Of a DNA stretch of 29,180 nt, positions 1 to 10,746 are shown in pieces (the first letter of the stretch is position 1; each line of letters starts with the position of its first letter). This stretch comes from Funneliformis mosseae (taxonomy: Eukaryota; Glomeromycota; Glomeromycetes; Glomerales; Glomeraceae): assembly GCA_910592005.1 (NCBI GenBank), contig CAJVPP010000596.1, positions 1 to 29,180 of the forward strand, in the 5' to 3' direction. Under the pieces are notes generated by a model. It saw only the letters and a program-made list of their open reading frames with translations, ran no database searches and had not been told where the DNA came from. The position numbers and the translations under genes were made by a program.

Positions 1-75
1 ACCGGTAGCGTATTACATTAGACTAAAAATTTTGGTGTGTAATAGTTTAATCATTTAATAATACTTTTCAAATAG

Positions 76-1319
76 ATGCCGACGTCAAAACGCGCACAAC
101 TACAAAATATGGATAAAGTATCAACGGAAGATTTAGAACCAGAATTCGTCACTGAAGTAATTAAGGCAGTTGAAAGCATTTTATCCACTTCAACCCCAAA
201 GTATATTGGATCCTCTAAAATGACAGGATTATCGTTTACCAAATTTCTTCAAGGATGTGTCGAAAAGATTAACGATAAATCAGATTCCAATGTTCAACTA
301 TCAATTCCGAACGAACATGAGTCTGTTATTAAATACATTACACAACGAACCATTGATCATTGTATTCAAATGTATACAACAAATATGAATTTAAAATTTC
401 AAGAATTATATAATGTTGATGATATACGACAAGTTAAAGTAATTAATTGGAAAGAGTTTAATGAAATTCATATGGAAGTTTTTGCACAAGTTGGAAAAAT
501 ATTTTTTAATAGTATCATTGGAAATGGAGATCATATAAGGAGATCTGAACTCAAATTAAATAAATTAATCAATGAAAAGTTTGAAGAAAATCGTAAATCA
601 AATTCTGTGGCTTTATATGAGTATAATATGGAATTGGCTAAAAAATTATGGGATAATCATGTAAAAGTTGGTCTCTCCGCCGATAATTTCTTTAAGGTAA
701 GATGATTTGTTTATTATGTCTTTTTTTCTTAAAAAACGTTGAATCTAATATTTCTTAAACTTGATAGACCAAAGAGGAATTTAATGATGCGATCGAAATT
801 TTTGAGAGAGGTATGTCTAATATTTTAATGATAGATTGCCCAGAAACAGATATGATAAAGGCAAAATTTAAATCTCATGAATATCAGGAAGCGATCACAG
901 AATTAAATTCGTTGCAGGTTTTAAACAATAAATTGGTAGATCAAATTAAAGAAACTCGAAAGGTTGAACAGCAAATTTTAGAAAAAACTGCTCGAGAAAA
1001 AGAAATGGAAAAGAAAATTTATAAATTAGAAAAAGAACTTAAACAAATTGTACATGAATATTCGAACAAATTTAAAGAAATGGAAGAAAATGTTAAGCAA
1101 CAAAATATTGCAAATAATGGGATTTTAACTCAAATTAAACATGAAAATGAATCAATTTTAGCTAAAATTAAAAGTGAAAACGAATCAGAGATAGAATTAT
1201 TAAAAGAGAAAACTAAAAGTTCTACGAAAAACAAATGGTATTGGGTTAAAGCAGTCGGTGAATGGGTTAGAGTGGTAGTTCATATTGCTGATATTGTCGT
1301 AGGGACGGTTGACAATTGA
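76..1319 (+). CDS. Guanylate-binding protein (GBP)-like GTPase, C-terminal part, 5' incomplete
   Basis: Two exons, 76-696 and 768-1319, join in frame across a 71-nt GT-AG intron (697-767) to give 390 residues. The first about 210 residues resemble the segment that follows the GTPase domain in animal GBPs, with 'LEPEFVTEVIKAVESIL' and a later 'YEYNMELAKKLWDNHV' helix. The second exon is a long Lys/Glu-rich coiled coil (roughly residues 235-360) with a short hydrophobic tail. No G1 P-loop or other GTPase motif is present, so the catalytic exons must lie left of base 1. The ATG at 76 directly follows 'ttttcaaatag', which reads as a 3' splice site and puts an in-frame TAG just upstream. I therefore treat it as an internal exon and not a true start. 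Large GBP-type GTPases remodel membranes; a role here is inference. The alternative is a 5'-truncated gene copy. Confidence 0.7.
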
Positions 1320-2547
1320 AAATACGGGCGATAGTCAATAAAAAAGGAGGAAATCTAAATTTCGGTCAAAAAAAAATTTTTTTTTTATTGGGTTGACTGA
1401 TCATAGTCATGTGCACAAAATTGGCTTAAGAACCAAAAAATTATTTCCCCTCCCATAAATAAATTAAAAAATTATAAATTTAAACAAGGATTATTAGTAA
1501 ACAAATTTTTCCAAATGAGCCTTATTCAACCAAAAAGGATCTAACTATGACTGAGTCTACTCTTAACTAGGTAATCCTTTCTGTGATTTTTAATACACTT
1601 TAATGCTAATACTTTACATTAAAACAGTAACTAAAAAATCAATGTAACATAATCTTCTGTAAGCCGTTGGCAAGTACAAAAAGGTCTACTTCTTAAGTTT
1701 AGTAAAAAAATGTATATTTAATATATTTATGGCAAATGGATACATAATAAAATTCAAATAATTAACTTGTAATTGTCCAGGTATAAAATTTGATTTATTT
1801 TAATTATGATCATTATTACGTATTACATTAACAATATAAATTCCACTAAGTGGTTTATACCATTCTTCCTATTAATGTTCTCTTGCAAATCGGTCGTCTG
1901 CTTGTATTTCCTAGAAAGATTAAGTTTGGTATTGAGGAGGGCATTTTACTACGTATAAATACTGCAATAAAAAAAAAAAAAAAAAAATGCTAATTAAAAG
2001 TATTTATATCCAAAAGATGTTCTATGTAATAAAGGCTGTTGTGTGTGTGTCTAATTGTTTGAATATAAATTGTTAACAATCGTAACATCTCGTATGAAAT
2101 TAGCAATCATAATTTAATTATAAAGAAACTTATTTTAACAAAAATTTTAATTTTAATTATTTTTTCAATTTTGCATACAATTTATGATAATACGAAGAAA
2201 ATGAAACGAAAAGATGAAATATTGTTATATCATTTCGGATGATAAGTTCGATTCCGACTCTAACAACTATCACTGACATCACTTAATCATTTTAAGCATA
2301 AAAACTTTAATAAGTCACTGATTCAGGAAAAGTTTGCAAATTAATTTTTTAGTTCAACCAGCGTTTCTAATACTGAAATTAGACCAATTACTAATTAATG
2401 TTTTCGCTAAAATATCTTGATGACGAATTGACAGAGTATGTCTCCTTTTTTATCGTTATGACTTGCAATCTTTTGATATGCAACCACATATGGAGATCTT
2501 CGTTTGGAAATGCAATTTACGTTATCGAAGTATCCATATTCTGTTGA
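1320..2547. other. Intergenic, AT-rich, no gene seen
   Basis: No ORF with protein-like composition was found on either strand. The stretch holds a self-complementary A(9)T(10) tract near 1369-1387, an A(17) run near 1971-1987 and a short TG run near 2040-2050. Near 2492-2516 'gatcttcgtttgga' partly matches the terminal repeat of the element at 6695-7204, so a decayed copy is possible. A tRNA-like B box near 2247-2256 is isolated. Confidence 0.6.
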
Positions 2548-5500
2548 TTTTAGATTTTTTATACCAATATGAGATTATAATGCGTCTTTCTTAAATTCTG
2601 TATTATTCTATCATATAGCAAGTTAATATTGTGCAACAATATATTCCTTCAATAAATAGCGTTTTCTTAACTTCTTCCCTATTCCTTCATATTTTCATAT
2701 ATGCAAGGCTAATTTTGTGCCATTTCATTGACGCTTTTTGATACTAAAAAAAATGCTTTTTCTAAATTTATTTCAGTTCCTTCTCCTTTGTGATAACATG
2801 GCTAAATTAAACATTGCAATAATATTACCATTTTCTGCTGCTTTTTGATACCAATAAAATGCTTTTTCTAAATTCTCTTCAACTCCTTTTCCAAACTGAT
2901 AACACAAAGCTAAATTATTCATTGCAACTTTATTATGATTTTCTGCTGCCTTTTGATACCAATAAAATGCTTTTTCTAAATTCTTTTCAATTTCTTGTCC
3001 TTTTTGAAAATATCGAGCTAGATTATACATTGCAACTATATTATCATCATCTGCTGCTTTTTGATACCAATAAAATTCTTTCTCCAAATTTTTTTCTATT
3101 TCTTTACCATTGTAATATAATATTGTAAGAAAGATTTGCATATTAATATTATTATTTTCTGCTGCTTTTTGATACCAATAAAATGCCTTTTCCAAATCCT
3201 TTTCAGTTTCATCTCCATATTGATAAAATAAGGCTAAATTATACATTGCAACTATATTATCATTTTCTGCTGCTTTTTGATACTAATAAAAGGCCTTTTA
3301 TAAATTCTTTTCTATTCCTTCTCTTTTATCATACAATAATGCAAGATTATTTTGTGCATTATTATTATTATTTTCTGCTGCTTTTTGATACCAATAAAAT
3401 GCTTTTTGTAGATTTTTTTCTATTATTTGTCCATTTTGATAACATAGTGCTAAATTAAACATTGCAATTGTATTATTATTTTTTGCTGCTTTTTGATACC
3501 AATAAAATGCTTTTTGTAAATTTAATTCAGTTCCTTTTCCATTTTTATAACACAAAGCTAAATTATTTATTGCAGTTATATTACCATTTATTGTTGCTTT
3601 ATGATACCAAAAAAATGCTTTTTCTAAATTTATTTCAATTCCTTTTCCATTTTGATAGCATAAAGCTAAATTATTCATTGCAACTATATTACCATTTTCT
3701 GCTGCTTTATAATACCAATAAAATGCCTTTTCTAAATTTATTTCTATTTCTTCACCTTTTTCATATAATAATGCAAAGATTAAATTGTGCTATTTTATTA
3801 TTATTTTCTTCTGCTCTTTGATACCAATAAAATGCTTTTTCAAAATTCTTTTTGATTTTTTGTCCATTTTGAAAACATTGAGTTAAATTATATATTGCAA
3901 CTATATTGTCATTTTCTGCTATATTATAATACCAATCAAATTCTTTTACTAAATATTTTTCTATTTTTTTACCATTATAATATAATATTGCAAGAAAATT
4001 TTGTGCATTATCATTATTATTTTCTGCTGCTTTTTGATACCAATAAAATGCTTTTTTATAATTTCTTTTAGTTCCTTCTCCATATTGAAAACATAAAACT
4101 AAATTATACATTGCAATTATATTATCATTTTCTGCTGCTTTTTGATACCAATAAAATGCTTTTTTAAAGTTCTTTTCTATTGCTTTTCCTTTATCATACA
4201 ATAATGCAAGATTATTTTATGCATTATTATTACCATTTATTGCTGCTTTTTGATACCAATAAAATGCTTTTTCTAAATTCATTTCTAAATTTTTATTATG
4301 TTCATATAATACTGCAAGATTATATTGTGCATTAACATATTGCTTTTTGATACCAATAAAATTCTTTTTCTAGATTTTTTTCTATTCCTTCACCTTTTTC
4401 ATATAATAATGCAAGACTAAATTGTGCTATTTTATTATTATTATCTGCTGCTTTTTGATACCAATAAAATGCTTTTTCATAATTCATTTCTGTCCCTTCA
4501 CCCTGTTTATAAAAAAATGTAAGATTATTTTATGCAATTTTATTACCCTTTTCTGCTGCTTTTTGATACCAATAAAAGGCTTGTTCTAGATTCTTTTTTG
4601 AGCCTTCACCCTGATTATATAAATAAGCTAGAGAAGTTTATGCTATTTCATATCCTTTTTTAGCTAAATCTTTACAAATTTTAAATGCTTTTTTTTTATT
4701 TATATCAGTTCCGATTCCAAAATAATAGCAAATTCCAAGCTTATATATTCCATTTATAAATTCTTTCTTATGTAATTGTTTATATATTTCAAAAGCTTTA
4801 CTTTCATTTTTTTCAATGCCTATTCCAAGTTCATAACATCTACCTAAATTAAATAATCCACATAAATTTCCATTATTAGCCGCTTTGTTATACCAATAAA
4901 AAGCTTTATTTAAATTTTTATCATTTGCTATATTATTTTCATAATAAATACCAAGATTAAGTTGCCCACAAATGCTTTCATTTTCTACGGCTTGTTGTAT
5001 CCATTTAAAAGCAAAATCATAATTTATCTCAATTCCAAATCCCTCTTTATAGCAATTTGCAAGATAAACCTGCGCAATAGGATAATTATCTTCCGAGACT
5101 CTTAAAAATAAATCAAATGCTTCTTTGTAATTTTTCGCAAGGCAAGTATTGCTAAAATACAAAAATCCCAAGAAAAATTGATATTTCGATTTCACTTGAT
5201 TCTCGTTAAGCCATTCAAAGATTTCATTTAAAGTTCGATTTGAAAGATATATACAATGACTAACAAAATAGTCTGTTTCAATAAAATTATTTCCTTCATT
5301 TTGTGTTTTAATTAAAAGCCTAATTAACTTATCAACAAGAATATTTATACTATCTTCTTTATCATAAATTTCCAAAAATAAATGTTCTGCTTGACATAAT
5401 ATATGTTGTGAATTGCATTCATTATATATTGATTCCAAATTCAAATCCTGCATTAATTTACTTAGAAACAACTCAGAATTATTACTAGGCATGCATTCAA

Positions 5501-6596
5501 CGTTTACAGTTTCCGTGTTATATTCTGGTTGAATGTTTGAATCAATTTCAACATTAGTATTTCCAAAAATTATTCTTGAAGCGATTCAACTACTTGTTGC
5601 ATAGTAGGACGTTCATTCGGATCATCTTTCCAACATGCTAACTATGAATTATTAAAAATTTAAAAGGTTGATTTAATTAATTATGAATGCACATAAATAA
5701 AATATTACGTATGTTTACCTTGATACAGGTTACTATATTCGATAGGAGTATTCATAACAATTTTTTCTCTCATGCCTCCTTTAATTTTCATAATTAAATC
5801 TGCGTCATACTCTACATTTTCGGCATAAAAAGGTTTATGTCCACTAGAGATTTGCCAAAGAAGGATTCCAACACATCTGTTGAATAACTTGACGCATCAG
5901 TTATTTTTCGCGACAGACCAAAATCTGCAAACTTTATATTATTCTGATGTACAAGTACATTTTGTGCATGCTACATTAAAGAAATAAGAATATTTATTAT
6001 CTTGGTGGATACAAATAATTAGCATGATAAAAATTAAAAAAAAAAAGATGTCATACTAAATCACAGTGAATAATTCCTTCGCTATGCATACATGCCACAG
6101 CATTTGCAAGTTGAAAAGCTAATTGATATTTATCACTCCATTCTAGTTTATTAAAATTTTCCTTTAAATGAGATTGCAATGATCCACCATCAGCATACTC
6201 CATAACTAGCAAATACTTGTTTGTTATATCCGATTTTGATATCCCATAAAATTTTATAAAATTTGCATGATAATCAATTTCGCGTTGCATTTTTATCTAA
6301 AGTATTTTCAAAATAATTTTGTTAATGGTAAAAAACAATATGAAATTATATTGTTGAAGTTGCATCATTTATAATAGTTTACCTCATTAACGATCTCGTT
6401 AATAGTCAAATTATATGAATGTGATAGTTTCAGAACCTTTCCAGTTTGCGCAAGAAACTTTTCCATACGAACCGCTGCTGATTTCTTCCCAATTAGTGAA
6501 CTCTGCAAAATCATAATTTTTGATATAATCTTCCGATATTGCTCTTTCTAACCAAGCAATATTAGTGTTGAAATTATCTATTTTGGTAGTTGTCAT
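2548..6596 (-). pseudogene. Decayed TKL-type kinase-Sel1 repeat gene (paralogue of 22978-28401)
   Basis: The reading order is the same as in the intact copy at 22978-28401: N-terminus, glycine loop ('SSGSYGKV'), a catalytic loop split by an intron after HCDL (then HAQN), DFG, a linker, then a Sel1 array. Three introns sit at the same codons: donor near 6390 to acceptor near 6300, donor near 6050 to acceptor near 5971, and one near 5640-5717. The copy therefore arose by DNA duplication. It is broken at many points. A net 11-nt deletion near 6418-6424 removes the ATP-binding Lys and shifts frame. A deletion near 5869-5881 removes the activation segment and shifts frame. One base is lost near 5576. 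There are in-frame stops at 4638-4640, 4530-4532, 4217-4219, 3298-3300 and 3283-3285, and frameshifts near 4340, 3776 and 2800. Most nonsense changes are CAA to TAA in the 'AQ' position of a repeat. The longest open stretch (4638-5492, 284 codons) could still be translated alone, but nothing shows that it is. Repeat remnants fade out near 2548. Confidence 0.88.
2757..5170 (-). repeat. Sel1-repeat array inside the pseudogene (about 20 x 108 bp)
   Basis: Tandem units of about 108 bp each encode a 36-residue Sel1 (TPR-like) helical pair with the core 'KAFYWYQKAAEN'. They are visible on the plus strand as the recurring string 'tgctgctttttgataccaat'. Unlike the intact copy, the array downstream of 4637 is almost all one module type ('NLALCYQNG..EKNLEKAFYWYQKAAEN'), which points to recent local expansion or homogenisation before decay. 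The first units (about 4640-5170) are more divergent and resemble the first repeats of the intact gene. Confidence 0.85.
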
Positions 6597-6694
6597 GTTT
6601 ATTTAAAAGAAAAAATTGGACATTCAATCATTTTTAAATAGCTTTCCTTTAATTCGTGTAACATAATTATTAAAGACAAATACTAATATTGGTT

Positions 6695-7204
6695 CTGTTG
6701 TAGCGTTAATTTCCGAAATGTATCACAAATCGGAATGCGCATTTGGAATATCCAAATGCGAAGATCGTTTGGGAATTCCTCGTCCCAAATGAACAATATT
6801 CCAAATGCTCAATTCAGTTATCCCAAATGATCACTGATTAACTTGTGTTTATTAAATTGAAATTGCAAACTTTTATTTTATACGTTTTTTTTCAAATAAA
6901 TTAAATAGCAAATTTTATATTAATTTAAGTTGTAAAAATAAAAAATTAAACAAATTTTACACCGGCAATCCTTACTTGGATGACAATTTACATTACAATA
7001 TCTTCCACTTTGTACAAATACAACGAATTGTAGTGCAAAAAAATCTTTTTGTATTTACATTTTTATATAAGAAATTTTAACTTCAGATTATTTGTAATCT
7101 TGTAGCCTCTCTAACACTATTGACATAATTCATTGTAAGGGGGGAAATGGTTTTTTTTTTAAAGTAAATCCTTAAGTGAGATCTTCGCATTTGGGCTACA
7201 ACAG
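6695..7204. mobile_element. Possible small inverted-repeat element (MITE-like, about 510 bp)
   Basis: The right end (7180-7204) reads GATCTTCGCATTTGG followed by GCTACAACAG. The left end carries the exact reverse complements of both blocks: CTGTTGTAGC at 6695-6704 and CCAAATGCGAAGATC at 6752-6766. They are separated by 47 nt, which themselves contain a 10-bp hairpin (6738-6760). Several further CCAAATG motifs in both orientations lie at 6768-6830. The interior is AT-rich and has no ORF, as expected for a non-autonomous DNA element. No clear target-site duplication was found, and the left end looks rearranged. It lies just upstream of the 5' end of the pseudogene and just before a gene fragment. 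Confidence 0.5.
6738..6760. repeat. Hairpin with 10-bp perfect arms
   Basis: CGCATTTGGA (6738-6747), spacer ATA, then TCCAAATGCG (6751-6760). The right arm doubles as the start of the inner terminal repeat of the putative element. Confidence 0.75.
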
Positions 7205-7440
7205 TTCCTTCGATGCGTACAGAAACACCGAAATTGCCATCCCTGGAGTTATTAATTCATTCTTTCGCTAAAAAAAGAGTGTATGTACATAATGTTTCAA
7301 TTGTGTCGATTCTGAAATTGCACAATCGATCTACATATTTAATAATTTTGGCCACTTGAATGCAATTAATCTTCAAATGTTACATCGCTTTTGAATGTCA
7401 TGAACAAGTGATATCGATAAACTTGTATTGATTCCGTACC

Positions 7441-7657
7441 GAGGCATTAGATAACCGAACCGAATTTGGGTTGAATAATTACCAGCAGGAATTTTATATG
7501 GAAATGTATGCTAAACCTTCAGGTAATGTAATTACTAAGGATGTTTATCCTTTATAAAATTGTATCTTTTAAATTTAAAAAAAAAAGATTTGATTTATTA
7601 GCTGCAACTGAATGCATTGAAATCACCAATGAGTTTATTATGTTGATAAAAAAGTGA
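7441..7657 (+). pseudogene. Two-exon C-terminal gene fragment, unidentified
   Basis: An open stretch at 7441-7522 has protein-like composition (it includes 'NRTEFGLNNYQQEFYMEMYA'). It ends at a good donor (CAG|gtaatg), and the 79-nt intron (7523-7601) ends in 'tttattag'. The next exon (7602-7657) continues in frame through 'ATECIEITNEFIML' to a TGA. Together they give about 46 residues of C-terminus. No upstream exon or start codon was found, and the likely inverted-repeat element ends only 240 bp upstream, so the 5' part may have been lost. I do not recognise the family. It could instead be the last two exons of a gene with upstream exons that I cannot see. Confidence 0.4.
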
Positions 7658-8247
7658 AAATTTAATGCTGATCATTTATAATTAAGGTGTGACCAATAGG
7701 ATTTCACTTCGTAGAAACATGGAGGATGTGACAGATAATTTTATAAAGATCACATGACCATGTCTTTTTTTTGTTGGGAGAAAATCGATAATACCGAATA
7801 ATATTGCTCTCAACGCATATGTAATACTTTTTATTTTATATATAAAAATTTTAACACATTATTATCTCATTAATTCTTAATGCTTCGGATTTCTCTTTCA
7901 TTATATATCAAAATTAGATAACAATGAGACCAAATTTGGGGAAGATCGAATGTCGTCTAAGGAAATGTCTAACAAAGGATAGCCTTATTTGTAAACAATC
8001 AGGGTCAAGAAAAGAATATTAGCGTCAGAACCTTAAAAAAAATTTTCACCACCAAACAACAACTTCTTCCTTCTGACATGCCAAAAAAAAAAAATTTGAA
8101 TTTTTGAATTTTGAATTTTGAATTTTAAATTTTGAATTTTTTTTCGAATTTTAATTTCTTTTAAGAAAATAAAAAAAACTTAAATTTTTTGAATTTTGTC
8201 GAATATTAATTTCCTTAAACATAAAATTACTTTCTAATACACACAAA
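7658..8247. other. Intergenic and 5' region of the 8248 ORF
   Basis: No coding signal was seen. The stretch contains A/T runs and the short tandem repeat at 8095-8136, about 110 bp upstream of the next start codon. Confidence 0.5.
8095..8136. repeat. Short tandem repeat, unit TTTTGAA
   Basis: Six near-identical units of 6-8 bases with core TTTTGAA, one of them TTTTAAA, are followed by a T run and further TTTTGAA-like copies to about 8200. Confidence 0.75.
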
Positions 8248-8658
8248 ATGTCAATTGAGCAAGTACAAGATCAAGAATCTCAACGTTTTATGGTACTAAG
8301 TACTGCTCGAATTTGCATCGAACAACGGAAAATGGCAATAAAAGAGGCAGGGGATAATGATAAAGAAAACGAAAATTGCCCTAAAAAATTCGAAAGGAGT
8401 CCTGACATCGTTGTTCACCCAGAAAGTTCCATCGCTCAAGAATGTAGGAAAAGAAGTGAATATAAGAAACTTTTCTTGTATTTTGATATTTATGCGGAAG
8501 AAATCCGAAACAAACATATGGAAAAAAATACGTTCATCCCATTGGAAAACATGCCAAAGGAAGATCAGTTAAAACGACAATTTAAGGCAAGAAATCAACA
8601 AGACAGGCTTCTCTCATACAACTCATTCGAAATTGTTAATCTAATGGGAGAAAAATAA
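8248..8658 (+). CDS. Hypothetical protein, 136 residues, single exon
   Basis: One open frame runs from the ATG at 8248 (context 'cacaaaATGT', A at -3) to TAA. I do not recognise the protein. It is highly charged and hydrophilic, with no signal peptide and no membrane segment. Residues about 35-45 hold 'DNDKENENC', which includes a KEN tripeptide; a KEN-box degron is possible but untested. A central aromatic stretch 'YKKLFLYFDIYAEEIRNKHM' and a basic segment 'LKRQFKARNQQDR' could form helices. The composition is less biased than random AT-rich ORFs of this window, which favours a real gene. Poly(T) follows the stop. It could also be one exon of a larger gene, but no good splice sites joining it to neighbours were seen. 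Confidence 0.55.
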   Translation: MSIEQVQDQESQRFMVLSTARICIEQRKMAIKEAGDNDKENENCPKKFERSPDIVVHPESSIAQECRKRSEYKKLFLYFDIYAEEIRNKHMEKNTFIPLENMPKEDQLKRQFKARNQQDRLLSYNSFEIVNLMGEK

Positions 8659-9078
8659 GTTTTTTCTTTTTTTTTTTTTTTTTTGTTATATATTAAGTAT
8701 ATTTATACCACTTCTTTTCATATGTTGAATTGAAGATGAGATTGAAAATAACATTTTTAAATCAACAATTAGATTAATAGTATTTATTAATATTAATTTA
8801 TTTTTTTTTATTCATTTATTTATTAAATCATTTTTGTAAAGTATGATATTGTATGTCAAAGGATTTTCCCATTCGGGTTCAATAATAAAAAATACAAAAA
8901 CTCGTGGAATAACGTTAGAATTTATCAATAATTAAATAAACTAAAGAAGTATATTTGCCCGCAAATTTTTTGTTGAAACATTTCAAAATAAAGTTGACTC
9001 CATATTAAATAAAATAAAATAAAAAATAAGAAAAAATGAACATCAATTAAATAATTGAATTGACGGGTGTAGCATATT
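8659..9078. other. Intergenic, AT-rich, no gene seen
   Basis: This holds a T(18) run right after the 8658 stop codon and otherwise unremarkable A/T-rich sequence. It is the shared 3' flank of the + strand ORF and the - strand fragment at 9079-9195. Confidence 0.5.
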
Positions 9079-9195
9079 TTAAGGAATACTTTTGTTAGGA
9101 CCATCGGCTACTTCAACTTTCTTTTTTCTCGATTTAATAAATTTGCAAATGAGTGTAATTGCAATAAGTATTGCTATTATAATTAGAGAAATTCG
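9079..9195 (-). pseudogene. Membrane-anchor tail of a broken gene
   Basis: On the minus strand an open segment encodes 'ISLIIIAILIAITLI', a clear single transmembrane helix. It is followed by the basic stop-transfer run 'KFIKSRKKKVEV' and ends 'GPNKSIP' before TAA. This is the normal look of a type I membrane-protein C-terminus with a short cytosolic tail. Immediately upstream, the same frame reads 'RKRRLNFGGD' then TGA at 9196-9198, where a Trp (TGG) would continue the protein. A nonsense change is one reading. The other is a last exon whose 3' splice site lies inside, for example after 'ctaattataatag'. No matching 5' exons were found. Confidence 0.4.
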
Positions 9196-10746
9196 TCAGT
9201 CTCCCCCAAAGTTCAATCTTCTTTTTCTGCCCAAAACATGAGTGGGTTGTATGATGAAAAGAATAGGAAATAAGAATTGACTTGCTTTAAGAAGTGAGTG
9301 AAACTATTTATTTAATTGCGTCGTCGTTAAATTTCTAAAGTTCCAATTCAGGCGCTTTTATATATAAATTAGGGTTTAGGATTAAGACGCGGGTTTCTCT
9401 CATGATAAAAGCCACCAAATCCTTTTGTTTACGACATGTTTTATTTCACTCCTTAACTCATTCGTTAAATCCGTTTCAAATCAATAAAGCAAATTCGACT
9501 TGAACGAATTTTTCAACATTGTTACGTAAAGGAACTAAAATTTTTTCCGGTTTGACAAAAGGGGTTGGATGATTTCTTTTCATATATTACATTCATTCTC
9601 ATAATTTAATTTAAGAAAACCATGAATGGGCGCATCTTTCTAAATATGGTCATTTAAGTAAAATTGAAAAACAGAAACATGGAGAAATCTGCACACCATT
9701 AGAAATTTGTAATTTGGAATCTTCAAATTTGACGTATATAAAATGATCGTTCTTGGTCTAGAACATTGCCCATTTGACAGAGCTGCTAATTATGTAATGG
9801 ATTTAATTTCCTGACGTTTAACCAATAATGGGTAAAAATAACTCCAAATATTAGATCTGCTAATTTATGAAAGATTGACAAATAATATTGCAAAATAATT
9901 TAATGAAATGGAATTTGTCTTAATGAGCGTGTGTCCATGTGGAACATTGAATTCATTTAATCTATGCATGGAATGCATGGAATTCATTCTTATTAAAAAA
10001 AAAGAAAAAGAAGTTAATGCTTTTCGAAAATTTGAAACAAGGTAATGCATAGAATTGTTTGGTCGCAAATTGATTAAAAATAAAATAATAAATATGTACT
10101 TAAAAAAGGGAAGTTGATAGACGCGCAATAAAATATAAAATGTTAAAGTCAATTATTCTATATGTCAATTGATCCTAAATAATATAATTAAATTATTGTT
10201 TACGTGAAATACAATCTGTGTACTTTTCTTTTCAGAGAATTTTAACCAGAAAATTGACTAATTCGAGCTAATCGCATTTTCGGTCTGTAGACAATAATGA
10301 ATTAATTAAAGTCATTGTCACCAAATTTTTATCATTTGGTTTTTCTTCAAATATTCTTTCTACATTGTTGTAACAATTAAATGTTTGATTTTTATCATGG
10401 TTTTTCATTGTAAATAAATAAATAATAAAATTAGTTGTATTATTTTTTAATTTTTAAATTTTGAATTTTTTTTTTTTTTTTTTTTATGTAACGCGTCTCT
10501 TACTATGGGAGGTTTGATAACCACTATTTTCATTCGTTTTGCATTATTAGTTTTTCACATGATGTCGGAAATCGATATCACGTGACTTTAAATTTTAATT
10601 TATTTGGTCATAACAAATGTGATTAGTATATTTATATATTATATCATATGATCAGCACTACGAGAACAAAAGCTTTTCACCATTTATTTACTTAATATAC
10701 GATATATTCTTCTTTCATATATCATTTTAAGTTTAAACCTTCAACT
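9196..10746. other. Long intergenic region with upstream region of the BTB gene
   Basis: No ORF with convincing protein character was seen; a 95-codon minus-strand frame at 9865-10152 is low-complexity. There is one telomere-like stretch (9369-9383), tandem 'gcatggaat' copies near 9967-9982 and a T(20)-like run near 10469-10486. The last 170 bp hold a TCACGTGA site. There is no recognisable TATA box close to 10747. Confidence 0.5.
10578..10585. promoter_or_regulatory. TCACGTGA E-box-type palindrome upstream of the BTB gene
   Basis: A perfect 8-bp palindrome with the CACGTG core that fungal bHLH factors (Cbf1/Pho4-type) bind lies 162 bp upstream of the ATG at 10747. The same 8-mer occurs upstream of the enoyl-CoA hydratase (18454-18461). 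That it works here is inference. Confidence 0.35.

Noticed and set aside
2247..2256. GTTCGATTCC, a tRNA B-box match
   Set aside because: The flanking bases do not form a T stem, and no A box or acceptor stem is found upstream.
2859..3821. Open frames on the plus strand opposite the Sel1 relic
   Set aside because: They are antisense shadows of the repeat units, rich in Leu, Phe and Tyr with the same 108-bp period.
2548..5492. Several short separate Sel1 genes on the minus strand
   Set aside because: The open pieces lie in one continuous repeat array, separated only by single stops or small shifts, and follow a kinase region in the same order as the intact paralogue.
9865..10152. 95-codon minus-strand frame
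   Set aside because: Low-complexity F/L/I/N/S composition, no splice sites and no recognisable pattern.
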